23,032 nt of DNA from Penium margaritaceum. Its lineage: Eukaryota > Streptophyta > Zygnematophyceae > Desmidiales > Peniaceae. The DNA lies in contig SZWC01002408.1 of the NCBI GenBank assembly GCA_023375785.1, positions 59,096 to 82,127 on the forward strand, read 5' to 3'. Shown here piece after piece: positions 1 to 11,859 of this stretch. A model generated the notes under the pieces. It saw only the letters and a list, made by a program, of their open reading frames with translations, was not told where the DNA came from and made no database searches. Positions within the stretch are counted from its first letter, which is position 1. Each line of letters starts with the position of its first letter. The translations under genes were made by a program, and so were the position numbers.

Positions 1-1650
1 TGTGTTTCTGACCACTGTGTTTCTGACCAGTGTGTTTCTGACCAGTGTGCTTCTGACCACTGTGTTTCTGGCCACTGTGTTTCTGACCACGATGTTTCTG
101 ACCGGTGTGTTTCTGACCAGTGTGTGTCTGACCAGTGTGTTTCTGACCAGTGTGTTTGTGACCACTGTGTTTCTGACCCCTGTGTTTCTGACCAGTGTCT
201 GTCCGAACAGTGTGTTTTTGACCAGTGTGTTTCTGACCACTGTGTTTCTGACCCGTGTGTTTCTGACCACTTTGTTTCTCACCAGTGTGTTTCTGACCAC
301 TGTGTTTCTGACCAGTGTTTTTCAGACTAGTGTGTTCATTACCACCGTGTTTCTGACCAGTGTGTTTCTGACCACTATGTTTATGACCTCTGTGTTTCTG
401 ACCAGTGTGTTTCTGACTAGTGTGTTTCTGACCACTGTGTTTCTGACCACTGTGTTTCCGACCAATGTGTTTCTCACCGGTTTGTTTCTGACCAGTGTGT
501 GTCCGACCAGTGTGTCTCAGACCACTGTGTTTCTGACCCCTGTGTTTCTGACCAGTGTGTTTATTACCAGTGTGTTTCTGACCACTGTATTTACGACCAG
601 TATGTTTCTTACCAGTGTGTTTCCGACCACTGTGTTTCTGACCCGTGTGTTTCTGACCATTGTGTTTCTGACCAGTGTGTGTCTGACCATTGTGTTTTTT
701 ACAACTGTGTTTCTGACCAGTGTGTTTCTGACCAGTGTGTTTATGACCACTGTATCTCTGACCAGTGTGTTTCTAACCACTGTACTTCTGACCACTGTGT
801 TTCTGACAGGTGTGTTTCGGACCAGTGCGTTTCTGACCAGTGTGTTTCTGACCACTGTGTTTTTGACCACTTTGTTTCTGACCCCTGTGATTCTGACCAT
901 TGTGTTTCTAACCACTGTGTTTCTGACCACTGTGTTTCTGACCACTGTGTTTCTGACCAGTATGTTTCTGACGACTTTGTTTCTGACAACCGTGTTTCTG
1001 ACCAACGTGTTTCTGGCCAGTATGTTTCTGACCACTGTGTTTCTGACCACTGTGTTTCTGACCAATGTTTTTCTGACCACTGTGTTTCTGACCAGTGTAT
1101 TTCTGACCAGTGGGTTTCTAACCACTGTGTTTCTGACCCCTATGTTTCTGACCAGTGTGTTTCTGACCTGTGTGTTTCAGACCACTTTATTTTTGACCAG
1201 TGTGTTTTTGACCAGTGTGTTTCTGACCACTGTGTTTCTGACCACTGTGATTCTGACCATTGTGTTCCTGACCACTGTGTCTCTGACCAGTGTGTTTCTG
1301 ACCACTGTGTTTCTTACATCAGTATTTCTGACCAGTGGGTTTCTGACAAGTGAGTTGATGACCACTCTGTTTCTGACCAGTGAGTTTATGACCACTGTAT
1401 TTCTGACCACTGTGTTTCTGACCAGTGCGTTTCTGACCAGTGTGTTTTTGACCACTGTGCTTCTGAACACTGTGTTTGTGACCACTGTGTTCCTGACCAC
1501 CGTATTTCTGACCACAGTGTTTCTGACCACTGTGTTTCTGACCACTGTGTTTCTGACCACAGTGTTCCCGACCACTGTGTTTCTGACCACTGTGTTTGTG
1601 ACCAATGTGTCTCTGACCACTGTGTTTTTGACCACTGTGTTTGGGACCAC

Positions 1651-2730
1651 TGTGCTTGTAACCACTGTGTTTCTCTCCACTGTGTTCCTGACCATTGTGC
1701 TTCTGAACAGTGTGTTTCTGACCAGTATGTTTCTGACCACTGTGTTTCTGATCAGTGTGTTTCTGACCAGTGTGTTTCTGACCACTGTGGTTCTGACCAC
1801 TCTGTTTCTGACCACTGTGTTTCTGACCACTGTGTTTCTGACCACTATGTTTGTGACAAGTGTTTTTTCTGACCACTGTGTTTCTGACCACCGTGTTTCT
1901 GACCACTGCGTTCCTGATCAGTGTGTTTCTTACCAGCGTGTTTCTGACCACCGTGTTTCTGACCAGTGTGTGTCTGACCAGTGTGTTTATGACCACTGTG
2001 TTTTTGACCACTGTGTTTCTCACCACAGTGTTTCTGACCACTGTGTTTCTGACCACTGTGTTTCTGCCCAGTGTGTTTCTGACCAGTGTGTTTCTTACCA
2101 CTGTGTTTCTGGCCACTGTGTTTCTGACCACTGTGTTCGTGACCACTGTGTTTCAGACCACTGTGTTTTTGACCACTGTGTCTGTGACCGCTGTGCTTGT
2201 AACCACTGTGTTTCTTTCCACTCAGTTTCCGACCATTGTGTTTCTGAACTGTGTGTTTCTGACCAGTGTGTTTCTGACCACTGTGTTTCTGATCAGTGTG
2301 TTTCTGACCAGTGTGTTTCTGACCACTGTGGTTCTGACCACTGTGTTTCTGACCACTGTGTTTCCGGCCACTGTGTTTCTGACCACTGTGTTTGTGACCA
2401 GTGTTTTTCTGACCACTGTGTTTATGACCAGAGTGTTGCTGACCACTGCGTTTCTGACCAGTATGTTTCGTACCAGCGTGTTTCTGACCACTGTGTTTCT
2501 GACCAGTGTGTTTCTGACCACTGTGTTTCTGACCACTGTGTTTTTGACCACTGTGTTTCTGACCACAGTGTTTCTGACCACTGTGCTTCTGACCACTGTG
2601 TTTCTGCCCAGTGTGTTTTTGACCAGTTTGTTTCTGGCCACTGTGTTTCTGACCAGTGTGTTGCTGACCAGGGTGTTTCTGACCACGGTGTTTCTGACCA
2701 CTGTGTTGCTGACCACTGTGTTTTTTACGA
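1651..2730. repeat. 540-bp higher-order repeat, two tandem copies
   Basis: Rare unit variants recur in the same order 540-541 bp apart. The CTTGTAACCAC variant is at about 1655 and 2196, GATCAG at 1750 and 2291, GTGGTTCTG at about 1788 and 2329, TACCAGCGTG at 1931 and 2471, and TCTGCCCAG at 2064 and 2604. The offset changes from 541 to 540 at the 16-bp unit at 1861. The GGCCAC variant near the right end is one unit out of step (2111 versus 2636). This is a duplication of about 36 units followed by divergence. Confidence 0.8.
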
Positions 2731-3356
2731 CTATGTTTCTGACCACTGTTTCTGATTAGTGTTTTTCTGACCGGTGTGTTTCTGACCAATGTGTTCTGAC
2801 CACTGTGTTTCTGACCAGTGTACTTCTGACCACTGAGCTTCTAGCCATTGTGTTTCTGACCACTGTTTTTTTACAACTGTGTTTATGATCAAGTTGTTTA
2901 TGACCACTGTGTTTCTGTCCAGTGTGTTTTTGACCACTGTGCTTCTGACCAGTGTGTTTCTGACCACTGTGTTTCTGACCATTGTGTTTCTTACCAGTGT
3001 GTTTCTGACCACTGTGTTTATGACCACCGTGTTTCTGACCAGTGTGTTTTTGACTAGTGTGTTTCTGACCAGTGTTTGTCTGACCAATGTGTGTCAGACC
3101 ACTGTGTTTATGACCACTGTGTTTATGACCAGTGTGTTTCTGAACACTGTGTTCCGACCAGTGTCTTTCCGACCACTGTGGTTCTGGCCACTATGTTTCT
3201 GACCATTGTGTTTCTGATCACTGTGTTTCTGACCAGTGTGTTTCTGACCAGTGTGTTGCTGACCACTGTATTTCTGTCAAGTGTGTTTCTGACCTGTGTG
3301 TTTCTGACCACTGTGTTTCTGACCAGTGGGTTTCTGACCACAGTGTTTGTGACCAC

Positions 3357-3495
3357 TGTGTTCTGACCAGTGTGTTTCTGACCACTGTGTTCCCGACCAT
3401 GTGTTTCTGACCACTGTGTTTATGACCAGTGTGTTTCTAAAAACTATGTTTCCGACATGTGTGTTTCTGACCACATTTTTTCTGACCACTGTGTT
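3357..3495. repeat. Junction-type satellite block, copy 1 of 4
   Basis: The block opens with a truncated unit (TGTGTTCTGACC), continues through a TTCCCGACC variant and TTTCCGACATGTG, and ends in a T-run unit ACCACATTTTTTCTGACC. The same order of oddities recurs at 6232, 8593 and 9942, so the four are one ancestral segment of about 120-140 bp. Confidence 0.75.
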
Positions 3496-4018
3496 TCCGA
3501 CCAGTGTGTTTCTGACCAGTGTGTTTCTGACCAGTGTGTTTCTTACTTCTCTGTTTCTGACCAGTGTGTTTCTGACCAGTTTGTTTCTGACCTGTGTGTT
3601 TCTGACCAGTGTGTTTCTGACCAGTGTGTTTCCGACCACTGTGTTTCTGACCCCTTTGTTTTTGACCAGTGTGTTTCTGACCAGTGTGTTTCTGACCAGT
3701 GCGTTTTTTACTGCTGTGTTTCTGACCAGTGTGTTTCTGACCAGTGTGTTTCAGACCACTGGGTTTCTGACCACTGTGTTTCTGGCCACTGTGTTTCTGA
3801 CCACTGTATTTCTTACCAGTGTGCTTCTGACCACTGTGTTTCTGACCACCACGTTTCCGACTCGTGTGTTTCTGACCAGTGTGTTTCTGACCACTGTGTT
3901 TCTGACCAGGGTGTTTCTAACCACTGTGTTTCTGACCTCTGTGCTTCTGGCTAGTGTACGTCTCACCAGTGCGTTTCTGACCACTGTGTTTGTGACCACT
4001 GTGTTTCAGACCACTGTG

Positions 4019-4215
4019 TTTTTTACCACTGTGTGTATGACCACTGTGTTTCTGAACATTGTGTTTCTGACCAGTGTGTTTCTGACCACTGTGTTTCTGA
4101 CCACTGTGTTTCTGACCACGGTTTTTCTGACCACTGTGTTTCTGACCGCTGTGTTTCTGACCACTCTGTTTCCGACCACTGTGTTACTGACCACCGTGTT
4201 TCTGACCACTGTGTT
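4019..4215. repeat. Satellite block B, copy 1 of 3
   Basis: The marker string TTTTTTACCAC, then GAACATTGTG (about 4054), then ACCGCTGTG (4145), ACCACTCTG and TTTCCGACCAC followed by ACCACCGTG recurs in this order near 6785 and 10529. Confidence 0.8.
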
Positions 4216-6231
4216 TTTTACCACTGTGTTTATGACCAAAGTGTTTCTGACCACAGTGTGACTGACCACTGTGTTTCTGACAGCTGTGTTTTTGACCACT
4301 TTGTTTTTGACCACTGTGTTTCTGACCACTGTAATTCTGACCACTGTGTTTCTGACCACTGTGTTTTGGACCAGTGTGTTTCTGACCACTGTGTATCTGA
4401 CCAGTGTGTTACTGACCACTGCGTTTTTTACCACTGTGTTTCTGACCACTGTGTTCCAGACCACTGTGTTTCTGACCACTGTGTTTCTGACCACTGTGTT
4501 TCTGACCACTGTGTTCCTGACCGCTTTTTCTCTGACCACTGTGTTTCTGACCTCTGTGTTTCTGACCACTGTGTTTCTGACTTCTGTGTTTCTAACCAGT
4601 GTGTTTCTGACCACTGTGTTTCTGACCCATGTATTTCTGACAAGTGGGTTTCTGACCAAAGTGTTTCTGACCACTGTGTTTCTGACTCGTGTGTTTCTGA
4701 CCACTCTGTTAATGACCACTGTGTTTCTGAACAGTGTGTTTGTGACCACTGTATTTCTGACCACTGTGTTTCTGACCAGCGTGTTTTTGACCAGTGCGTT
4801 TCTGACCACTGTGTTTCTGACCACTGTGTTTCTGACCACTGTGTTTCTGACCAGTGTGTTTCTGACCAGTGCATATCTGAGCAGGGTGTTTCAGACCACT
4901 GTGTTTCTGACCATGATGTGTTTCCACCAATGTGTTTCTGAACACGGTGTTTCTGACCATTGCGTTTCTGACCACTGTGTTTCTGACCACTGTGTTTCGG
5001 ACCACATTGTTCCTGACCAGTGTGTCTCTGAAAATTGTGTTTCTGACCGGTGTGTTTCTGACCACTGTGTTTCTGTCCACTGTGTTTCTGACCAGTGTGT
5101 TTATGACCACTGTGTGTCTGACCAGTGTGTTTCTGACCAGGGTGTTTCTGGCCACGTTGTTCTGACGAGTGCATTTCTTACCAGTGTGTTTCTGACCACC
5201 GTGTTTCCAACCTGTGTCTCTGAAAACTGTGTATCTGACCGGTGTGTTTCTGACCACTGTGTTTCTTACCACTGTGTTCTGACCAGTGTGTTTCTGACCA
5301 CTGTTTTCTGACCAGTGTGTTTCTGACCACCATTCTTCTGACCACGGTGCTTCTGACCACTGTGTTTCTGACCACTCTGTTTCTAACCACTGTGTTTCTT
5401 ACCACTGTGTTTCTGACAAGTATGTTTCTGACTACTGTATTTCTGACCACTGTGTTTCTGACCAGTGTGTTTCTGACCAGTGTGTTTCTGACAATTGTGT
5501 TTCTGACCAGTGTGATTCTGACCACTATGTTTCTGACCAGTGTGTTTCTGACCAGTGTGTTTCTGACCAGTGTGTTTCTGACCATTGTGTTTCTGACCAG
5601 AGTGTTTCTGTCCATTGTGTTTTTGACCAGTCTGTTTCTGACCAGCGTGTTTCTGACCAGTGTGTTTCTGACCCCTGTGTTTTAAACAGTGTGTTTCTGA
5701 CGAGTGTGTTTCTAACCACTGTGTTTCTTACCACTGTGTTTCTGACCAGTGTGTTTCTGACCAGTGTGATTCTGACTAGTGTGTTTCTGACCAGTGTGTT
5801 TCTGACCAGTGTGTTTCTGACCACTGTGTTTCGAACCACTGTGTTTCTGACCAGTGTGTTTCTGACCAGTGTGTTTCTAACCAGTGTGTTTCTGACCAGT
5901 GCGTTTCTGAGCATTGTGTGTCTGACCACTGTGCTTATGACCACTGTGTTTATGGCCAGTGTGTATCTGACCACTGTGTGTTTTTCAAAACTGTGTTCTC
6001 GACCAGTGTGTTACCGACCACTGTGTTTCTGACCACTGTGTTTATGACCACGATGTTTCTGACCACTGTCTTTCTGACCACTGTGTTTCTGACCAGTGTG
6101 TATCCGACCACTGTGTGTCTGTCCATTGTGTTGCTGACCACTGTGTTTCTGTCCAGTGTGTTTCTGGCCTGTGTGTTTCTGACCATTGTGATTATGGCCA
6201 GTGTGTTTCTGACCAGTGTGTCTGTCACCAC

Positions 6232-6355
6232 TGTGTTCTGACCAGTTTGTTTCTTACCAGTGTGTTTCTGACAGCTCTGTTCCTGACCAGTGTGTTTCTG
6301 ACAGCTGTGTTTCCGACCTGTGTGTGTTTCTGACCACTTTTTTTCTGACCACTGT
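6232..6355. repeat. Junction-type satellite block, copy 2 of 4
   Basis: It shares the truncated opening unit, TTTCCGACCTGTG and a T-run unit (ACCACTTTTTTTCTGACC) with the blocks at 3357, 8593 and 9942. It also carries two TGACAGCT variants of its own. Confidence 0.75.
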
Positions 6356-6784
6356 GTTTCGACCAGTGTGTTTCTGACCAGTGTGTTTCTTACCACTGTG
6401 TTTTTGACCAGTGTGTTTCTGAGCAGTGTGTTTCTAACCAGTGTGTTTCTGACCAGTGTGTTTCTGACCAGTGTGTTTCCTACCACTGTGTTTCTGACCC
6501 CTGTGTTTCTGACCAGTGTGTTTCTGACCACTATGTTTCTGACAACTGTGTTTCTGGCCACTGTGTTTCTGACCACTGTATTTCTGACCAGTGTGCTTCT
6601 GACCACTATGCTTCTGACCACCGCCTTTCCGACCAGTGTGTTTCTGACCAGTGTCCTTCTGACCACTGTGTTTCCGACCAGTGTGTTTCTAACCACTGTG
6701 TTTCTGACCACTGTGTTTCTGACTAGTTTATGTGTGACCAGTGTTTCTGACCAATGTGTTTCTGACCACTGCGTTTCAGACCAG

Positions 6785-6985
6785 TGTGTTTTTGACCACT
6801 GTGTGTCTGACCACTGTGTTTCTGAACATTGTGTTTCTTAGTTGTGTGTTTCTGACCAGTGTGTTTCTGATCACTGTGTTTCTGACCACTGTGTTTCTGA
6901 CCATTGTGTTTCTGACCGCTGTGTTTCTGACCACTCTGTTTCCGACCACTATGTTCCTGACCACCGTGTTTCTGACCACTGTGTT
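6785..6985. repeat. Satellite block B, copy 2 of 3
   Basis: GAACATTGTG at 6823, ACCGCTGTG at about 6915, ACCACTCTG, TTTCCGACCAC and ACCACCGTG occur in the same order as at 4019 and 10529. Confidence 0.8.
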
Positions 6986-7880
6986 TTTGACCAGAGTGTT
7001 ACTGACCACTGTGTTTCCGACAACTGTGTTTTTGACCACTTTGTTTCTGACCACTGTGTTTGTGACCAGTGTGTTTTTGACCACTATATTTCTGACCAGT
7101 GTGTTTCTGACCAGTGTGTTTTTGACCACTATGTTTCTGACCAGTGTGTTTTCGACCGGTGTGTATATCACCATTTTGCTGCTGACCACTGTGTTTCTGA
7201 CCTCTGTCTTTCTGACGGGTGCGTTTCTGACCAGTGTGTTTCTGACCACTGTGTTTCTGACCAGTGTGTTTCTGACCAGTGTGTTTCTGACCACAGTGTT
7301 CCGGACGAGTGTGTTTCTGACCACTGTGTTTCTGACCAACGTGTTTCTGACCACTGTGTTTTTTACCAGAGTGTTTCTGACTAGTGTGTTTCTGACCAGT
7401 GTGTTTCTGACCACTGTGTTCCTGACCTCTGTGTTTCTGACCAACGTGTTTCTGACCACTGTGTTTTTGACCACTTTGTTTCTGACCACCGTGTTTCTGA
7501 CAAGTGTGTTTCTTATCGCTGTGTTTTTGAAAACTGTGTTTTTGGCCAATGTGTTTCTGGCCTGTGTGTTTCTGACCACTTTGTTTCTGACCAATGTGTT
7601 CCTGATTACTGTGTTTCTGACCAGTGGGTTTCTGACCACTTTGTTCCTAACGAGTGTGTTTCTGACCAGTGTGTTTCTCACAAGTGTGTTTTGGACCACT
7701 GTGTTTCTGACCAGGGTGCTTCTGACCATTGTGTTTATGACCACTGTTTTTCTGACCACACTGACCAGTGTGTTTCGGACCAGTGTGTTTCTGACCACTG
7801 TGTTCTGACCATTGTGTTTCTGAAATGTGTTATTCTGACCTTTGTGTTTCCGACCAGTGTGTTTCTAACCAGTGTGTGTT

Positions 7881-8330
7881 TGATCAGTGTGTTTCTGACC
7901 AGTGTGTTTCCGACCTGTGTGTTTCTGACCAGTGTGTTTCTGACCACTGTGTTTTTGACCACTGTGTTTCGCACCACTGTGTTTCTGACCACTGTGTTTC
8001 TGACCAGTGTGTTTCTGACCATTGTGTTTCTGACCACTGTGTTTCTGACCATTGTGTTTCTGTCCAGTGTGTTTCTGTCCAGTGTGTTTCTGACCAGTCT
8101 GTTTCTGACCAGTGTATTTCTGACCTGTGTGTATCTGACCCCTGTGTTTCTGACCAGTGTGTTTCTGATCAGTGTGTTCCTAACCACTGTGTTTTTGACC
8201 AGTGTGTTTCTGACCAGTGTGTTTCCGACCTGTGTGTTTCTGACCAGTGTGTTTCTGACCACTGTGTTTTTGACCACTGTGTTTCGCACTACTGTGTTTC
8301 TAACCACTGTGTTCCTGACCAGTGTGTTTC
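7881..8330. repeat. 315-bp-offset internal duplication
   Basis: A run with TTTCCGACCTGTG, then two near-consensus units, then GTTTTTGACC and GTTTCGCAC occurs at about 7908 and again at about 8223, exactly 21 units later. A GATCAG unit precedes both. Confidence 0.75.
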
Positions 8331-8590
8331 TGATCAGTCCGTTTCTGAACAGTGTGAGCCTGACCACAGTGTTTAAGACCGCCGTGTTTATGACCAGTGT
8401 TTTTCTGAACACTGTGTTTCTAACCATTGTGTTTCCGACCTCTGTGTTTCTGACCACTGTGTTTCTGACCACTGTGTTTCTGACCAGTGTGTTTCTGACC
8501 AGTGTGTTTCTGACCAGTGTGTATCTGACCACTGTGTTTCTGACCAGTGTGTTGCAAACCACTGTGTTTCTCACCTGTGTGTTTGTGACC
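8100..8590. repeat. Segment of about 0.5 kb, left copy of a 1.23-1.29 kb-spaced pair
   Basis: It carries GTGTATTTCTGACCTG (8112), TGACCCCTGTG, TGATCAG and the T-run unit with GAACACTGTG (8400). The same order appears at 9341-9689. The offset grows from 1,229 to 1,289 bp across the segment, meaning four extra units in the right copy. Confidence 0.72.
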
Positions 8591-8592
8591 AC

Positions 8593-8710
8593 TGTGTTCT
8601 GACCATTGTGTTTGTTACCCGTGTGTTTTTTACCACTGTGTTCCCGACCAGTTTGTTTCTGACAACTGTGTTTCCCAACTGTGTGTTTCTGACCACTTCT
8701 TTTCTGACCA
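8593..8710. repeat. Junction-type satellite block, copy 3 of 4
   Basis: It has the truncated opening unit, TTCCCGACCAG, TGACAACTG, TTTCCCAACTGTG and ACCACTTCTTTTCTGACC in the same order as the block at 9942. These two are the closest pair of the four by eye. Confidence 0.78.
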
Positions 8711-9050
8711 CTGTGTTTCTGACCACAGTGTTTCTGACCACTGTGTTTCTGACCACTATGTTTCTGACCAGTGTGTTTCTGAACAGTGTGTTTCTGTCCA
8801 GTGTGTTTCTGACCACTGTGTTTCTGACCACTATGTTTTTGACCAGTGTGTTTCTGACCAGTGTGTTTCTGACCACTGTGTTTATGACCACTGTGTTCCT
8901 GACCACTGTGTTTCTGACCACTGTGTTGCTGACTACTGTGTTTCTGACCACTGTGTTTCTGACTACTGTGTTTCTGACCACTGTGTTATTGACCACCGTG
9001 TTTTTGACCACAGTGTTTTTGACCACTGTGTTTCCGACCACTGTGTTTCT

Positions 9051-9180
9051 GAGAACCGTGTTTCTGACAAGTGTGTTTCTGACCAGCGTGTTTTTGACCA
9101 CTATGTTTCTGACCAGTGTGTTTCTGACCTGTGTGTTTCTGACCACATTGGTTATGACCACAGTGTTTCTGACCTCAGTG
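9051..9180. repeat. Satellite block C, copy 1 of 3
   Basis: The order GAGAACCGTG, TGACAAGTGTG, ACCAGCGTG, ACCACTATG, TGACCTGTG, ACCACATTGGTTATGACC, TGACCTC is shared with 10819 and 12840. The ACCACATTGGTTATG string is the clearest marker of the family. Confidence 0.85.
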
Positions 9181-9329
9181 TTTCTGCCAATTGTCTTTCT
9201 GACCACTGTGTTTCTGACCACAGTGTTTCTGACCAGTGTGTTTCTGACCAGTGTGTTTCTGACCACTGTGTTCCTGACCATTGTGTTTCTGACCAGTGTG
9301 TTTCTGTTCAGTGTGTTTCTGACAAGTCT

Positions 9330-9880
9330 GTTTCTAACCAGTGTATTCCTGACCTGGGTTTTTCTGACCCCTGTGTTCCTCACCAGTGTGTTTCTGATCA
9401 GTGTGTTTAAAACCACTGTCTTTCTGACCAGTGTGTTTCTGACCAGTGTGTTTCCGACCAGTGTGTTTCTGACCAGTGTGTTTCTGACCACTGTGTTTCT
9501 GACCACTGTGTTTTGGACCACTGTGTTTCTGACCACTATGTTTCTGACTACTGTGTTTTGGACCACTGTGTTTCCGACCACTGTGTTTCTGACCAGTGTG
9601 TTCCTGACCAGTGTGTTTCTGACCAGTGTGTTTCTGGACAGTGTATGTCTGACCACTGTGTTTATGACCACCGGGTTTATGACCAGTGTTTTTCTGAACA
9701 CTGTGTTTCCAAGCAGTTTGTTTCCGACCACTGTGTTTCTGACCACTGTGTTTCTGACCAGTGTGTGTCTGACCAGTGTATTTCTGACTAGTGTGTTTCT
9801 GACCAGTGTGTATCTGACGACTGTGTTTCTGACCAGTGTGTTACTGACCACTGTGTTTCTGTCCAGTGTGTTTCTGACCT
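9330..9880. repeat. Segment of about 0.55 kb, right copy of a 1.23-1.29 kb-spaced pair
   Basis: It matches 8100-8590 in the order of rare variants: GTGTATTCCTGACCTG (9341), TGACCCCTGTG, TGATCAG, and TATGACCAG followed by a T-run and GAACACTGTG (9689). Confidence 0.72.
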
Positions 9881-9941
9881 GTGTGTTTCTGACCACTGTG
9901 TTTCTGGCCAGTGTGTTTCTGAACAGCGTGTTTCTGACCAC

Positions 9942-10060
9942 TGTGTTGTGACCAGTGTGTTTCTTACGTGTGTGTTTCTGACCACTGTGTTCCCGACCAG
10001 TGTGTTTCTGACAACTGTGTTTCCGAACTGTGTGTTTCTGACCACTTTTTTCTGACCACT
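9942..10060. repeat. Junction-type satellite block, copy 4 of 4
   Basis: It opens with TGTGTTGTGACC and has TTCCCGACCAG, TGACAACTG, TTTCCGAACTGTG and ACCACTTTTTTCTGACC, matching the block at 8593 step for step, 1,349-1,351 bp downstream. Confidence 0.78.
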
Positions 10061-10528
10061 GTGTTTCTGACCACTGTGTTTCTGACCAGTGTGTTTCTGA
10101 ACACTGTGTTTCTTACCACTGTGTTTGTGACCAGTGTGTTTCTGAACAGTGTGTTTCTGACCAGTGTGTTTTTGACCAGCGTGTTTCAGACCAGTGTGTT
10201 TCTGACCGCTGTGTGTCTGACAACTGTGTTTCTGACCAGTCTGTTCCTGAGCTGTGTGTTTCTGACCACTGTGTTTCTGACCAGTGTGTATCTGACCACC
10301 GTGTTTCTGACCACTGTGTTTCTGCCCAGTGTGCTTCTGATGACTGTGTTTCTGACCATCGCGTTTCCGACCGGTGTGTTTCTGACCAGTGTATTTCTGA
10401 CCACTGTGTTTCTGACCAGGTTGTTTCTAATTGCTGTGTTTCTGACCACTGTGTTACTAACTAGTGTATTTCTGACCAGTGCATTTCTGACCACTGTGTT
10501 TCTGACCACTGTGTTTCTGACCACTGTG

Positions 10529-10695
10529 TTTTTTACCACAGCGTGTCTGACCACTGTGTATTTGAACGTTGTGTTTCTGACCACTGTGTTTCTGACCAAT
10601 GTGTTTCTGACCACTGTGTTTCTAACCGCTGTGTTTCGGACCACTCTGTTTCCGACCACTGTGTTCCTGACCACCGTGTTTCTGACCACTGTGTT
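10529..10695. repeat. Satellite block B, copy 3 of 3
   Basis: TTTTTTACCAC, GAACGTTGTG at 10564, ACCGCTGTG at 10625, ACCACTCTG, TTTCCGACCAC and ACCACCGTG are in order. Relative to the copy at 4019, the offset falls from 6,510 to 6,480 inside the block, so two units (30 bp) are missing here. Confidence 0.8.
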
Positions 10696-10818
10696 TCTGA
10701 CCACTGTGTTTCTGACCACTGTGTTTGTGACCACTGTGTTTCTGACCACTGTCTTATTGACCACTGTGTTTTTGACCACTGTGTTTTTGACCACTGTGTT
10801 TATGACCACTGTGTTTCT

Positions 10819-10950
10819 GAGAACTGTGTTTCTGACAAGTGTGTTTCTGACCAGCTTGTTTCTGACCACTATGTTTCTGACCAGTGTGTTTCAGACCTGT
10901 GTGTTTCTGACCACATTGGTTATGACTACTGTGTTTCTGACCTCTCTGTT
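10819..10950. repeat. Satellite block C, copy 2 of 3
   Basis: It has GAGAACTGTG, TGACAAGTGTG, ACCAGCTTG, ACCACTATG, CAGACCTGTG and ACCACATTGGTTATGAC in the order seen at 9051 and 12840. Confidence 0.85.
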
Positions 10951-11099
10951 TCTGACCACTGTGATTCTGACCACTCTGTTACTGACCACTGTGTTTCTGA
11001 CCACTATGTTTCTGTCCAGTGTGTTTCTGCCCAGTGTATTTCTGGCCAGTGTGTTTCTGACCACGGTGTTTTTGACCAGTGTGTTTCTGACCAGTGTGT

Positions 11100-11683
11100 T
11101 ACTGACCACTATGTTTCTGACCACTGCATTCCTGACCACTGTGTTTCTGACCAGTGTGTTTCTGACCACTTTGTTCCTGACCAGTGTGTTTTAGACCAGT
11201 GTGTTTCTGACCAGTGTGTTTTGGCCCACTGTGCTTCTGACCAGGGTGTTTACAACCAGTGTGTTTCTGACCACTGTGTTTTTTACCACTGTGTTTCTGA
11301 CCAGTGTGTTTCTGACCAGTGTTGTTTTTAGCACTGTGTTCCGACCAGTGTGTTTCTGAACAGTGTTCTTCTGACCACTGCGTTTCCGGCCAGTGTGTTT
11401 CTTACCACCGTGTTTGTGACCTGTGTGTTTCGGACCACTGTGCTTCTGACCACTGTGTTTCTGACCACTGTGTTTCTGACCACTGTGTTTCTGACCGCTG
11501 TGTTTCTGACCACTGTGTTTCTGACCAGTGTGTATATGACCAGTGTGTTTCTGACCTGTGTGTTTCTGACCAGTGTGTTTCTGACCAGTGTGTTCATGAC
11601 CAATGTTATTCTGACCAGTGTGTTTCTGACGAGTGTGTTTCTGACCACTGTGTTTGATAGCATCGTGTTTCTGACCACTGTAT
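11100..11683. repeat. Left copy of the 5,084-bp-offset satellite duplication
   Basis: Markers in this segment recur exactly 5,084 bp to the right with no net indel at the points checked: GCATTCCTG (11126 and 16210), GTGCTTCTG (11231 and 16315), GTTCTTCTG (about 11363 and 16447) and ATAGCATCGTG (11657 and 16741). The right copy stops at the LTR junction, while this copy continues into more satellite. It therefore shows what the insertion site looked like before the element arrived. Confidence 0.9.
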
Positions 11684-11740
11684 TTCTGACCATTTTGTTT
11701 CTCACCACTGTGTTTCTGACCATTGTGTTTAGGACAGTGT

Positions 11741-11850
11741 GCTTCTGACCACTTTGTTTCTGACCAGTGTGTTTCTGGCCTTTGTGTTTCTGACCAGTGT
11801 GTTTCTGACCACTGAGTTTCTGACCAGGGTGTGTTTCACCATTGTGTTTC
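11741..11850. repeat. Satellite block D, copy 1 of 2
   Basis: GCTTCTGACCACTTTG, a TCTGGCC unit, and ACCAGGGTGTG followed by an ACCATTGTG unit recur in order at about 13388-13497, near 1,647 bp downstream. Confidence 0.65.
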
Positions 11851-11859
11851 TGACCACTG

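Noticed and set aside
2..2755. 917-codon + strand ORF and dozens of other long satellite ORFs as protein genes (for example antifreeze-like or cysteine-rich repeat proteins)
   Set aside because: They result from a 15-bp unit that lacks stops in five frames. Frames switch at single-base indels without conserving the peptide, both strands are open at once, and variation is not confined to third positions.
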